Assembly (NCBI GenBank): GCA_913061095.1
Contig: CAJXVM010000011.1
Location: 91,491 to 155,490 of the forward strand
Source: an uncultured Ignavibacteria bacterium
GTDB taxonomy: Bacteria > Bacteroidota > Ignavibacteria > SZUA-365
DNA length: 64,000 nt
Direction of reading: 5' to 3'
Shown: positions 24,254-33,340 of the stretch, one piece after another
Layout of the letters: the number at the start of each line of letters is the position of its first letter
Numbering within the stretch: the first letter of the stretch is position 1
Translations under genes and position numbers: made by a program
The notes under the pieces: generated by a model
What the model was told of the DNA's origin: nothing
Databases searched by the model: none
The model's input: only the letters and a program-made list of their open reading frames with translations

Positions 24254-25440
24254 TACAGGGCTCCCCGCAGCACCTCGATGATATCCTCCCTGCTCATCGG
24301 CGGTCGTGCCGGCAGGTTGCCCTTGCCGTCATTGATGATCCGAAGGGTGTCTTCCGCATACCTCTCGATCAGTTCGTCACCGATACCGAGTTCGGAAAGA
24401 TGTGTCGGACATCCAATAGAGCGGAGGAATGCCTCGAAACGATCGATTCCCTCGCGAGCGGCATCCTCGTCCGTCTTCCCGTTGCGCTCGACGCCGAGTA
24501 CGCGTTCGGCGAACCGGGCGAAGCGTTCGGGACGTTTCCTGGCCGCGAACCGCATCCATGAAGGATTCACGACCGCGAGACCTGCGGCGTGAGCAACGTC
24601 GTGATGCGCCGAGAGTGTATGCTCGATCATGTGGACCGGGTAGCCGGCACTGGTGCCGACCTGCACCCAGCCGTTGAGCGCGACCACGGAGGCCCACTGC
24701 ACCTGCGCCCGTGCTTCGAGGTCATTGCCGTCCGCGACCGCCTTCGGTCCCCATTCCATCGCAGTCTGGATCACGCCCTCCGCGAAGCGATCCTGCAGTG
24801 GTGTTCCGTCGACACCGTTGAAATATCCTTCGGTCACGTGCGTGATCAGATCACAGACGCCGTACGCCGTCTGATCCTTCGGCACGGTCACGGTCAGTTC
24901 GGGATCCACGATCGCCACCTTCGGAAACAGCACGGGCGCGTTCACAAACGATTTCTCAGTCGTCTCCTCGTTTGTGATCACGGCACCATTGTTCATCTCC
25001 GATCCCGTGGCAGCGAGCGTCGGCACGGTGATGATCGGCAATGCCTTCGTCGGTGGGATGAACGTGCCTTCGCTGCTGAAGAACATGTCCCATGGCTCGC
25101 CCTCGTAAAACACCATCGCCGCCATCGCTTTCGCGGCATCCATGGTGCTGCCGCCTCCAAGCGCGACCACGACGTCACAGCCCTCGTCACGCGCAATCTG
25201 CGCTCCGCGCAGCACGGTAGAGAGCCGTGGGTTCGGCTCGACCCCGGCGCACTCCACCGCGGAGACTCCCGCGGCCTTCAGGCTCTCGAGCGCGCGGTCG
25301 AACGTGCCGTTTCTTTTCACGCTGCCCCCGCCCGTGACGAGAAGGGCTTTCTTCCCATACGTACCTGCCTCGGTGCCCAGTTCGGAGAGTTTCCCCGCGC
25401 CAAAATTGATCCGTGTTGGATTCTGGAAATTGAATTGCAT
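24253..25440 (-). CDS. yqhD: iron-containing alcohol dehydrogenase, YqhD/BdhA type
   Basis: 395 residues. NADPH-dependent reductase that turns reactive short-chain aldehydes into alcohols. The cofactor motifs GGGS (around residues 37-40) and GGGSTMDAAK (95-104) are present. The metal ligands fall at Asp197, His201, His270 and His284 (VCDLITHVTEGYF, PVHMIEH, HHDVAHAAGLA), three positions off the E. coli numbering. ATG 25440 fits the family start. An AraC regulator follows, and a divergent TetR gene starts 460 bases upstream, so the block looks like an aldehyde-response unit. Confidence 0.93.
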   Translation of the reverse strand: MQFNFQNPTRINFGAGKLSELGTEAGTYGKKALLVTGGGSVKRNGTFDRALESLKAAGVSAVECAGVEPNPRLSTVLRGAQIARDEGCDVVVALGGGSTMDAAKAMAAMVFYEGEPWDMFFSSEGTFIPPTKALPIITVPTLAATGSEMNNGAVITNEETTEKSFVNAPVLFPKVAIVDPELTVTVPKDQTAYGVCDLITHVTEGYFNGVDGTPLQDRFAEGVIQTAMEWGPKAVADGNDLEARAQVQWASVVALNGWVQVGTSAGYPVHMIEHTLSAHHDVAHAAGLAVVNPSWMRFAARKRPERFARFAERVLGVERNGKTDEDAAREGIDRFEAFLRSIGCPTHLSELGIGDELIERYAEDTLRIINDGKGNLPARPPMSREDIIEVLRGAL

Positions 25441-25837
25441 TACATGCTCCGTTCTCGTGTTGTGGTTGCGTTTTCACCTATCGAAGTGTTCAGGCAGTGC
25501 GGCATCAGAGCCAGGATCGCTGCCGGATTAACATCACCCTCAATATACTCCAGGGGTGCGATTTCGCTGTAGCGCAATCCTGTCGCATTATTGCCTGATC
25601 CTGCGAATACGTGGAGAAAAGACGACCATTCCCGGCTGCACATGGCCCGTACAGCCGACACCGGCAACAAGATAATCCATTTCATTTCAACATGATACAG
25701 GGTGTGCCCGTTTCGGGATTCTCTCTCGGCTGCCGGTGGTTACCAGACAGGACTGCTCAAAAGTCCTGCAGTCAATCTGTTACTGAGTGGCAGAGCTGGT
25801 CGAGATGGGAGATCCGGTTTGACAGGGAATGGCTGAA
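25441..25837. other. long divergent promoter region between yqhD and tetR
   Basis: About 400 bases without a gene I can support. A leftward frame of about 81 codons lies here but resembles nothing and touches the yqhD start. The region should contain the yqhD promoter and the upstream part of the tetR promoter. Confidence 0.45.
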
Positions 25838-25855
25838 TTCATACATTCGTATGAA
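25838..25855. promoter_or_regulatory. TetR-type palindromic operator
   Basis: TTCATACATTCGTATGAA is a perfect 7-base inverted repeat with a four-base centre. A second, outer symmetry pairs AATTCATA (25836-25843) with TATGAATT (25860-25867). It lies 47 bases upstream of the chosen tetR start and in front of its expected ribosome site, the usual place for autorepression. Confidence 0.65.
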
Positions 25856-25901
25856 AGAATATGAATTGCCGGCAGTTGGCTCCTCTGAGGACCGCGACCT
25901 G

Positions 25902-26537
25902 ATGAAAAGCACAAAGGATAAGATCATGGATACCGCGGAGCGGTGCTTTGCCCGTCAGGGCATCGCGTCGGCGTCCATTCGCACGATCATCCGGAAGGCC
26001 GGTGTCAATCTGGGCGCCGTCACATATCATTTCGGGACAAAGGACAATCTGGTCATCGAAATCTTCAACAGACGCATGCTTCCCATGACACGGGAGCGGC
26101 TGGCGATGCTCCGGCAGGCCAAAGAGGAATCGGGCGACCATCCGCTTCCCCTCCGCAGGGTGATGGAGGCCATCGTCATCCCCCAGGAGAAACTCACGAG
26201 GAAGCATCCGCAGTTCATCAAGTTTCTCGTTCAGATGAAGCACTATCCGAATGCGAAGTTTTTTCGACTGATCAATACCGAGTATGACCTGATCTACGAG
26301 GAACTCCACCGCTCCCTGCGAGCCGCCCTCCCCCCGATGTCCGATATGGAATTCTATCTGAAGCTGCACTTCGTCATCCATTTGATGGACAGCATCCCGC
26401 AACATGACTACCATCTCAGGCAGCTGATTCCCGGTGATTTGGACAGCGAAGGAATCACCAGCGTGCTCATCGCTTTTCTGGAAGGGGGACTGACGAATAT
26501 GCGTGTGCAGTCGAAGTCCGACGACGTGGCATCATGA
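25902..26537 (+). CDS. TetR-family transcriptional regulator
   Basis: 211 residues from ATG 25902, with GAGGAC about ten bases upstream. A longer frame exists from 25851 and beyond, but it would run over the operator. The N-terminus is a typical TetR DNA-binding domain: MKSTKDKIMDTAERCFARQG, then ASIRTIIRKAGVNLGAVTYHFGTKDNL. The ligand domain (about 60-200) has no clear known subfamily. The operator upstream and a half-site ahead of the next gene suggest it controls itself and the SDR, and possibly yqhD across the shared region. Ligand unknown. Confidence 0.92.
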   Translation: MKSTKDKIMDTAERCFARQGIASASIRTIIRKAGVNLGAVTYHFGTKDNLVIEIFNRRMLPMTRERLAMLRQAKEESGDHPLPLRRVMEAIVIPQEKLTRKHPQFIKFLVQMKHYPNAKFFRLINTEYDLIYEELHRSLRAALPPMSDMEFYLKLHFVIHLMDSIPQHDYHLRQLIPGDLDSEGITSVLIAFLEGGLTNMRVQSKSDDVAS

Positions 26538-26566
26538 CCTCAAACCTTCGAACATATAAAGTAGAT

Positions 26567-26575
26567 TTCATACAT
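26567..26575 (+). promoter_or_regulatory. TetR half-site copy ahead of the SDR gene
   Basis: TTCATACAT repeats the left half of the 25838-25855 operator. It lies 36 bases before the SDR start. Nine bases is short evidence; no full mirror half is present. Confidence 0.3.
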
Positions 26576-26610
26576 CAACGGCCCAAGGAAGCGAAAGAGG
26601 AGGTTGTATC

Positions 26611-27576
26611 ATGAGATGTTTCGTCACAGGAGGTTCAGGATTCGTCGGCAGTAATCTTATCGCGCTGCTCATCAAGGAAGGATACGATGTTGTCGCCATG
26701 GCGAGGTCGGAGGACGCGTCAAACAAAATCAAATCTCTTGGCGCAACACCCGTTTCAGCCGATATGAGTGAGGCTGATCGCCTGGTTGATGATCTGCGGG
26801 GCTGTACAGCGGTTTTTCACCTGGCGTCCGCCTCGGAATTCTGGAGAGGATATGAATATGCGTACGAGATCAACGTCCGTGGGACGGAAAAACTGGTCGA
26901 CGCGGCGAAAAAAGCGGGAGTGCAGCGCTTCATCTATATCAGTACAGCCGCAATCATTCTTCAGGGAAAACCCGTGTATGATGCGGATGAGCGCCTGTCT
27001 CTTCCCCACCTGCCCCGCGGGGCGTATCGCAGGACCAAGTACCAGGCAGAGCAAGTCGTCCTCAACAGCAACGCGGAGGACTTCCAAACAGTGATCGTGC
27101 GGCCTCCGCTGGTGTGGGGAAAAGGAAGCGTCGTAAAATTCCTTGTGGAAGCGAGCAGGGAGGACAAACTGATGTGGTTCAATCACGGAAAGTACAAAGT
27201 CCCCATCATTCACGTAAAAAATCTCTGCCATGCGATTCTCCTGGCATATCGACAGGGGAAACCCGGTGAGATGTATTATGTGATCGACAGTGAGCATGTT
27301 GTGTTCAGAGACTTCCTGACACGCATCCTGGCGACGCAGGGACTTACACCACCCACAAAGAACATGAACCGCTCCGTGGCGCTGGCGATGGGAAACCTCG
27401 TTCCCGTCATCTGGAAGATATTGCGGAAGAAAAGCCCTCCCCCAATGAGTGCGGAAATGATTCACATGCAGGCGACGGAGTATACCGTCTCCGACGCAAA
27501 GGCCAGAGAAGAACTGGGATATGAAGACGTCATCACATATGAGGAAGGATTGGAAGAATTGAAATCCGGCTTCTAG
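26611..27576 (+). CDS. NAD(P)-dependent epimerase/dehydratase (extended SDR)
   Basis: 321 residues. Rossmann motif TGGSGFVGSN (residues 6-15), catalytic Ser in the YISTAA stretch near 111, and YxxxK as Tyr139-Lys143 (AYRRTK). The C-terminal half is like 3-beta-hydroxysteroid dehydrogenase/dihydroflavonol reductase relatives rather than nucleotide-sugar epimerases. Such enzymes reduce or oxidise carbonyls of small molecules; the true substrate is unknown. A good GGAGG ribosome site precedes ATG 26611. It follows the TetR gene by 73 bases and is probably under its control. Confidence 0.88.
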   Translation: MRCFVTGGSGFVGSNLIALLIKEGYDVVAMARSEDASNKIKSLGATPVSADMSEADRLVDDLRGCTAVFHLASASEFWRGYEYAYEINVRGTEKLVDAAKKAGVQRFIYISTAAIILQGKPVYDADERLSLPHLPRGAYRRTKYQAEQVVLNSNAEDFQTVIVRPPLVWGKGSVVKFLVEASREDKLMWFNHGKYKVPIIHVKNLCHAILLAYRQGKPGEMYYVIDSEHVVFRDFLTRILATQGLTPPTKNMNRSVALAMGNLVPVIWKILRKKSPPPMSAEMIHMQATEYTVSDAKAREELGYEDVITYEEGLEELKSGF

Positions 27577-27717
27577 CCGTACATTGCATACACGAGTGAA
27601 AGCGGGAAATGGCAGTCCTTCTTGATGCGGGGACTGATGTTGCCGCTGATCACCGCTGATCAATGGCGCAGGCTATACCATCCCTGCTCACAGATTGTCG
27701 AATACAAGGAGTCAAGC

Positions 27718-28281
27718 ATGGAAATTTTACAGCATATCAAATCCCGGCGGACGGTCCGCCGTTTCAAACCCGATCCCATCCCCCAGACCGTTCTCGATGA
27801 GATGTTCGAGGCGGCCATGTGGGCTCCGTCGCCGGCCAATTCGCAGCCGTGGGACTTTTACGTCATCGGCCCCGAGGCCCGTGGGAAAATCCTCGGTCTG
27901 CTCCAGGCCAAGGCGAAAGAATTTTTCGCGGATCCCGACCTGCCCGAGCCGAAACGAAAGGCCCTTGAAGCCCTGCAGGCGGATTTCGGCGGTGCGCCTT
28001 ACATGGTCGCGGTCGTCAGCCGCGGCGGATCCGAACCCATGGAGCAGATCGAGTACCCGCTGAGCGCCGCAACAGCCGTGCAGAACCTGTGCCTCGCGGC
28101 CTCGGCACACGACATCGGATCGATCTGGCTTTCTGTCGGATCGGCCCCCCCGGTTCGCCCCATTCTCGGGATCAAGGAAGGTGAATCCGTCGTGGCGCTC
28201 CTGGCCCTCGGCTACCCGGAAGACGTGCCTCCCGCTCCGCCCCGCGAGGACTACCGAACACATATGAAGGAGATTCCGTGA
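27718..28281 (+). CDS. nitroreductase-family flavoprotein
   Basis: 187 residues from ATG 27718, with AAGGAG at the ideal distance. FMN-binding marks are SRRTVRRF near the start, APSPANSQPWDF (about 37-48) and a GIKEGESVVALLALGYP end. These homodimeric enzymes reduce nitro compounds, quinones or enones with NAD(P)H. The stop overlaps the next gene by four bases (GTGA), so it is translationally coupled to the DUF169 protein. With the SDR and MATE it forms a redox/detoxification run. Confidence 0.92.
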   Translation: MEILQHIKSRRTVRRFKPDPIPQTVLDEMFEAAMWAPSPANSQPWDFYVIGPEARGKILGLLQAKAKEFFADPDLPEPKRKALEALQADFGGAPYMVAVVSRGGSEPMEQIEYPLSAATAVQNLCLAASAHDIGSIWLSVGSAPPVRPILGIKEGESVVALLALGYPEDVPPAPPREDYRTHMKEIP

Positions 28282-29042
28282 TACAGGAAAAAAGCATGTC
28301 GAACCGGCTGCCTGAAGCCCTGGATCTGAAGTACACGCCCATTGCCGTCATTCTGACCGACACAAAACCCGAGCGCGCCGCGCAGTTCAAGGAAGGCGGC
28401 TGGGGCTGCGCGGCCGCCATGCTGAAAGCAGCCACCAGAGGCCGGACAGTCGTGTTCGATCGGAAGACCAGCGGTTGTCCGGGAGGGGGAACGGGACTCG
28501 GTTTCGGAAACTGCTATACCGGTTTCCCGATCGACCGGCTCCTTTCGACCGGAGGGAAGGCCGAACTGCCCGACGGCGGCGTGTTCGACATGGGCGAAGG
28601 CGAACGCTTTTTCGACAGTCCCGAGGCAGCCGCCCGCTGGGCGGATGCACTTCCATATCGCGAGGTGCCTACCGAATACATCGTCTGCAAACCGCTCGAT
28701 CAGGTCGCGGACGATGAAGATATTTCACTGGTCATGATGCTCGTCAATCCTGATCAGCTATCCGCGCTGGTGACCCTGGCGGGATTTCGGCGCGGAGCGA
28801 TCAACGCCACCGTTTCTCCATGGGGAGCCGCCTGTCAGTCGATCCTATTCGCCCATGCGGAGTCCGAGAAGGAGCACCCGAGCGGTGTCATCGGCTTCTT
28901 CGACATTTCCCAGCGCGGCAAAATTGACAGAGAATTCATCTCGTATACCGTGCCGTATTCCATGTATCAGGAAATGGAGTCAAGCGTCGACGACAGCTTT
29001 CTGCGCGCCCCCATGTGGCAGAAGCTTCGTGATCGATGGTAG
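28278..29042 (+). CDS. DUF169 protein
   Basis: 254 residues from GTG 28278, coupled to the nitroreductase stop; ATG 28296 (MSNRL) is an alternative start. The family DUF169 is recognised from TPIAV near the start, the cysteine region GWGCAAAMLKAA with SGCPGG and GLGFGN, and the late ATVSPWGAACQSI stretch. Conserved Cys residues suggest a metal or thiol role. Many DUF169 genes sit by oxidoreductases, as here, but no activity is established that I know of. Confidence 0.85.
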   Translation: MIQEKSMSNRLPEALDLKYTPIAVILTDTKPERAAQFKEGGWGCAAAMLKAATRGRTVVFDRKTSGCPGGGTGLGFGNCYTGFPIDRLLSTGGKAELPDGGVFDMGEGERFFDSPEAAARWADALPYREVPTEYIVCKPLDQVADDEDISLVMMLVNPDQLSALVTLAGFRRGAINATVSPWGAACQSILFAHAESEKEHPSGVIGFFDISQRGKIDREFISYTVPYSMYQEMESSVDDSFLRAPMWQKLRDRW

Positions 29043-29059
29043 ACATGAGGCTGTCCATG

Positions 29060-30448
29060 TCAGGATGAGGGAAACGCTTCGGGATCCCTCCCGCTGCCCG
29101 TATCGTGTGCACGCCGCATATTCCGGACCAGCCTGAACAGGTACAGCATTGAAAACAGGCCCGACACGACATTCGCGATGAACGCCGCCCAGAACACCCC
29201 CGGGAGGTCAAACAGCCGGGCACCGATCCACGCGAGAGGCAGATACAACACCACCATGCGCAGGATGGAGAAGCCGGCTGACGGATATGGCCTGTTGAGC
29301 CCGTTGAAGGTCGAGGTACTCAGCAGCACGAGTCCCTGGAATCCGTAACTCGCCGACACGATGAGAAAGTACATCTTCGTGATGTCGATGACGGTGCGAT
29401 CCGTCGAGAAGAGAGACGCCACGACCTCCCCCGCCGCCAGGAGCAGGAGAAACACCACGGCGCCCCAGAAGAGAGAAAATTTCGTTGAAATCGTAAGTGC
29501 GTCGAGGATGCGCTGGTATTTATGCCTGCTGATGTTCTGTCCGGCGAAAATGACCAGCACGGAGCCGAGCGCATTGATGAGCATGATCGCGAACATCTCC
29601 ACACGGGAGGCTACGCCGAACGCCGCGACGGCTTCCTTCCCGAAGGAGGCAAGAATCCTCGTAATCACACCGATCGACAGTGGCGTAATGAGCAGAGTCA
29701 GTGTGGCCGGACCGGCAATGTGAAGGATGTTCCTCCATGTCTGCCCGATCTCCCCGATCCGTCCGAGAGCGAATGTGATGAGTTTCTCACGCCTGGTGAG
29801 GACGACCATGACGATCGTGAAGCTCACGCTTCGGGCGAGCACGGTCGCCAGCGCCGCTCCCTGTATCCCCATATACGGAACAGGACCGTATCCGAATATC
29901 AGGATTGGATCGAGAACCGCATTGAGCACCCCGGAGGTCACCATGATCATTCCCGGCGTGAAGGTATCCCCGGTCGCACGTATGATATTGTTGCCGATCA
30001 TGGGGAAAAGGACGAACGGGACACCGAGATACCAGATCCGCATGTATTCCTCGACATACCCGAGCACGACGGGACCGGCTCCCATGGCGGCGAACAGCGG
30101 CCGGATGGTAAGCTGACCGGCAATGACGAACAGCATGACCACGGTGAATCCCAGCAGCAGGGCGCGTCCCCCCATCTGCTGAACACGTCTGCGTTCGGTC
30201 TTGATGATGTGACGGGAAATCAGCGAACTGGTTCCGATCCCGATACCCAGTGAGATGCTGTTCAGCACCATCACGACCGGGAAACTGAAACTCATCGCCG
30301 CAAGCTGATGCACGCCCAGCTTCCCCACGAAGTAGGTATCGACGAGATTAAAGACGACGATCCCCATCATCCCCAGAAGCATGGGCCAGGTAAGGGATGT
30401 CAGCTGGCGCCGGATGTCTCCTTCAGTGAGGTTTTTCTGTTTGCCCAA
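29060..30448 (-). CDS. MATE-family multidrug efflux transporter
   Basis: 462 residues with 12 membrane spans in two related halves. The N-terminus (ILTSLTWPMLLGMMGIVVFNLVDTYFVG type, around residues 10-40) and the repeated G/N-rich loops are those of bacterial MATE exporters of the NorM/DinF branch, which use Na+ or H+ to expel cationic compounds. It converges with the DUF169 gene (17 bases apart) and could export products of the redox cluster. No operon partner is seen on its strand. Confidence 0.92.
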   Translation of the reverse strand: MGKQKNLTEGDIRRQLTSLTWPMLLGMMGIVVFNLVDTYFVGKLGVHQLAAMSFSFPVVMVLNSISLGIGIGTSSLISRHIIKTERRRVQQMGGRALLLGFTVVMLFVIAGQLTIRPLFAAMGAGPVVLGYVEEYMRIWYLGVPFVLFPMIGNNIIRATGDTFTPGMIMVTSGVLNAVLDPILIFGYGPVPYMGIQGAALATVLARSVSFTIVMVVLTRREKLITFALGRIGEIGQTWRNILHIAGPATLTLLITPLSIGVITRILASFGKEAVAAFGVASRVEMFAIMLINALGSVLVIFAGQNISRHKYQRILDALTISTKFSLFWGAVVFLLLLAAGEVVASLFSTDRTVIDITKMYFLIVSASYGFQGLVLLSTSTFNGLNRPYPSAGFSILRMVVLYLPLAWIGARLFDLPGVFWAAFIANVVSGLFSMLYLFRLVRNMRRAHDTGSGRDPEAFPSS

Positions 30449-30642
30449 TGCAGCGTGTACCGGTAATGGTGTGTCGGTTTAGTTGCCGGTTTTTTCATTG
30501 TACGGCGTTCCCCATTCCCGCGCAACGCATGAGATCGAGGGAGTCCGGCGTACGGGACTGCCGGGCAGATCCACACCCTCCATGCCGATGAAACTCTGCC
30601 GGTGACATTGGATTTCAGCGCAGGATGCGGTAGAATTGCAGT

Positions 30643-31584
30643 ATGCTTCGCCTGCTCAATACCGCCGAACAACTGATGGATTTCACCTTCCGCCTTGAGG
30701 GAACACACGGCGGAATCACGCTCGGAGAGGCCTTCGAACGGCTGCTCTCGGAAGTCGAGGTGCAGGATGAACCGGAGTGGTGTCCGCAAAAGTCGCCCAC
30801 GACGGAGAAGCGCAGTATCCTCACGCCCGATCAGCAGTTCTATTATCGGCCCCATCTCTTCGAAACCATGGAAGTGGAACTGGAAAAGGCGCATCAGCTG
30901 CAGTATGCCCTGCTCCCGCGCGAACTGCCTGCGCATGCCCCCTGCCGGCTCAGCGCCGTGCTGGAATCCTATTGCCATCTGAGCGGCGACCTGTTCGGAT
31001 GGCACGAGCTTGGAGGAGAGCGGCTGATGCTGTGGCTGGTGGACATGTCTGGACACGGCGTGCGGGCGGGCATCCTCTCCGCGCTGATCCGCATTCTCAT
31101 CGACGACATGCGGGATGAAACGGATCCCGGCACGCTGGTGACGCAGCTGAACAGGCGCATGATCGCCAGCCTGCGCGTGAGCGACGATGTGATGTACGCG
31201 ACGGGAGCGTTTCTGTTGCTCGGGCCCGGGTCGCTGCGGTACCTCGTCGCCGCGCATCCGCCCGTGCTGCAGCGCAACGGAGCCCATACACTGGGACGGC
31301 TGGAATCCACCGGCCGTCCGGTGGGTGTCTTCCCGTCGACCGTGTACGAGACACGCCGCGCGCCGCTCCACAGCGAAAACATACTGCTGCTCTACACCGA
31401 CGGCATTCTGGAGGCCGGGAACGAGAGCGGTGAGGAGTTCGGCCAGGAGCGGCTCGAACACGCCTTTCTCTCTTCGAACGGCGATGTCTCCGGCGTCACA
31501 CGCCACATCTATGACACGGTTTCGGCATATCAGGACATGAACTACATCGACGACGATGTGACGTTCCTCGCGGTGGAGTGCTGA
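30643..31584 (+). CDS. SpoIIE/RsbU-type PP2C phosphatase
   Basis: 313 residues. Residues about 1-95 are a small N-terminal region with no sensor domain I can name. The rest is a PP2C (SpoIIE-like) phosphatase with SGDLFGW, VDMSGHGV, YTDGILEA and a final DDDVTFL, the metal-binding aspartates all kept. Such enzymes dephosphorylate STAS-type anti-sigma antagonists, switching on an alternative sigma factor or another output. The matching STAS and kinase genes are at 48542 and 48948. A small membrane-protein gene follows at once and may help tether it. Confidence 0.9.
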   Translation: MLRLLNTAEQLMDFTFRLEGTHGGITLGEAFERLLSEVEVQDEPEWCPQKSPTTEKRSILTPDQQFYYRPHLFETMEVELEKAHQLQYALLPRELPAHAPCRLSAVLESYCHLSGDLFGWHELGGERLMLWLVDMSGHGVRAGILSALIRILIDDMRDETDPGTLVTQLNRRMIASLRVSDDVMYATGAFLLLGPGSLRYLVAAHPPVLQRNGAHTLGRLESTGRPVGVFPSTVYETRRAPLHSENILLLYTDGILEAGNESGEEFGQERLEHAFLSSNGDVSGVTRHIYDTVSAYQDMNYIDDDVTFLAVEC

Positions 31585-31585
31585 C

Positions 31586-31810
31586 GTGACCGTCCGAGAC
31601 CGCATGTACCGCTTCAGCCGCACACTCTCCTCCCGCTTCCTGTTTCTGGGGATATACTATACTGCGTTTTTCTTCCTGTTTTTCGTGCTGAGCAGTGAAA
31701 CGATTTTCACCTTCAGCGAACACCTCATGTGGATGCAGGCGCTGTCGGCCGTGGCCATGGGCGTCGGATTCTCTGTCATGCATTGGTGGATGTTCCGGAA
31801 ACGGCGATAA
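31586..31810 (+). CDS. small two-span membrane protein
   Basis: 74 residues from GTG 31586, one base after the stop of the phosphatase gene. Two hydrophobic segments (about 18-38 and 48-65) are framed by basic residues (start with several Arg, end FRKRR), so both ends should be in the cytoplasm. No known family recognised. The tight spacing suggests co-expression with the phosphatase. Confidence 0.6.
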   Translation: MTVRDRMYRFSRTLSSRFLFLGIYYTAFFFLFFVLSSETIFTFSEHLMWMQALSAVAMGVGFSVMHWWMFRKRR

Positions 31811-31841
31811 GGGGACGTCCGATCCGAGCGCACGTCCGGGC

Positions 31842-31862
31842 GAGCCGTTGGCTCGCCCCTAC
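31842..31862. repeat. short palindromic repeat, copy 2
   Basis: Copy with one mismatch of the 16763-16783 element, here inside a longer hairpin (GGGCGAGCC-GTT-GGCTCGCCC). It lies in the gap before the MOP-type transporter gene. Confidence 0.7.
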
Positions 31863-31987
31863 AATCCAGCACCCATTGACGTACCCTGCATCCGATCCGC
31901 ATCCTGCTTCCTGATCGTGCTCCTGCTCGTGCCCCTGCTCGAGCTTCCATTCTATCTTTCCATTGTTGTATTCCCGATATTATGTAG

Positions 31988-33340
31988 ATGCCTGAATCCA
32001 CAGCCATACCCACCTACCGCGGGATATTCAAATTCTGGCTGCCGCTGCTCGCGACGTGGCTGATGATGTCGGTCGAGGGACCCTTTCTCGCGGCGGTGAT
32101 TGCGCGCCTCGCGGATGCGAAGTTCAACCTCGCGGCGTATGGCGTGGCCTTCTCCTTCGCGCTCATCGTGGAGGCCCCGATCATCATGATGATGAGCGCA
32201 TCCACCGCGCTGGTCACCAACCGCTACTCCTTCCTGAAACTGCGCAACTTCACACTGCTGCTCAACGGCGGGATCACGCTGGTGATGATCATCCTCATCC
32301 TGCCGCCGGTGTTTCCGCTCATCGCGGAGGATCTCATCGGGCTCCCCCCGGAGGTCGCCCGTCTGACGCATCTTGCCACAGCGCTGCTGCTGCCATGGCC
32401 CGGCGCCATCGGCTTCCGGCGCTTCTATCAGGGACTGCTGATCAGCAACGACCTCACGCGCCGCGTGGCATACGGCACCATCATCCGCCTCGTGTCGATG
32501 GCCGTGAGCGCACTCATCGCGGCGCTCGCGACCGATCTCCCCGGCGCGGCGGTGGGCGCGGTCGCGCTGTCGGTCGGTGTCACGCTCGAGGCAATCGCCA
32601 GCCGTGTCATGGCGCATGGTACGATTCACAAGCATCTCGCCAACCGTGACGGGTCGGACGAGGAGATGACGTACCGTTCCATCTTCACCTTCTACTATCC
32701 CCTCGCACTGACTTCCCTGCTCGCGCTGGGCGTGCATCCGATGATCACGTTTTTCCTCGGACAGTCGCGCATGGCACTCGAATCGCTGGCCGTCATGCCG
32801 GTGATTAATTCACTGGTGTTCATCTTCCGCAGCTTCGGGCTGTCTTATCAGGAGGTCGCCATCGCGAAGTTCGGCAGGGACTTCCGTGGCTACCTGCCCG
32901 TGCGAAATTTTGCGGCAGGACTCGGTGCAAGCGCCGCAATCGGCCTCGCTCTCATTGCCTTCACACCACTGGCCGATCTGTGGTTCCGCGACGTGTCGGG
33001 ACTCACCCCCGATCTCGCGTCCTTCGCCATGCTGCCCACGCAGCTGCTGGTGCTGATTCCCGCCGCCTCGGTGCTGCTCTCTTTCCAGCGCGCCACGCTG
33101 GTGACCGCCAAGCGCACCGGTCCGATCACCGTCGCGACGGGACTCGAGGTCAGCACCATCATCGTCATGCTCATCATCGGTATTGCCGGACTGAACCTCG
33201 TCGGCGCCGTCGCCGCGGCGATCGCGCTCTTCACCGGTCGCCTCGTCGCCAACGGCTGGCTGTGGCGTCCCCTCGTGCGCGCTGTGCGCGAAAAACGTGT
33301 TGCATTCAATCATCATGGAGAAGAGGGATCTCATGGATGA
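31988..33340 (+). CDS. MOP-superfamily multispan transporter/flippase
   Basis: 450 residues, about 12 membrane spans. The general plan (two six-span halves, Gly/Pro-rich loops, basic inside loops) is that of MATE/MOP flippases, and segments such as FYYPLALTSLLALG recall the ANKH-like branch, but I cannot fix the subfamily. It is distinct from the MATE gene at 29060. It overlaps the gatB start by eight bases and heads a run with sugar-transfer and methyl-transfer genes, so a role in moving a lipid-linked intermediate is possible (inference). Confidence 0.75.
   Translation: MPESTAIPTYRGIFKFWLPLLATWLMMSVEGPFLAAVIARLADAKFNLAAYGVAFSFALIVEAPIIMMMSASTALVTNRYSFLKLRNFTLLLNGGITLVMIILILPPVFPLIAEDLIGLPPEVARLTHLATALLLPWPGAIGFRRFYQGLLISNDLTRRVAYGTIIRLVSMAVSALIAALATDLPGAAVGAVALSVGVTLEAIASRVMAHGTIHKHLANRDGSDEEMTYRSIFTFYYPLALTSLLALGVHPMITFFLGQSRMALESLAVMPVINSLVFIFRSFGLSYQEVAIAKFGRDFRGYLPVRNFAAGLGASAAIGLALIAFTPLADLWFRDVSGLTPDLASFAMLPTQLLVLIPAASVLLSFQRATLVTAKRTGPITVATGLEVSTIIVMLIIGIAGLNLVGAVAAAIALFTGRLVANGWLWRPLVRAVREKRVAFNHHGEEGSHG

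Noticed and set aside
25440..25685. Leftward 81-codon frame upstream of yqhD
   Set aside because: No family likeness and no clear ribosome site; it may only be leader sequence.
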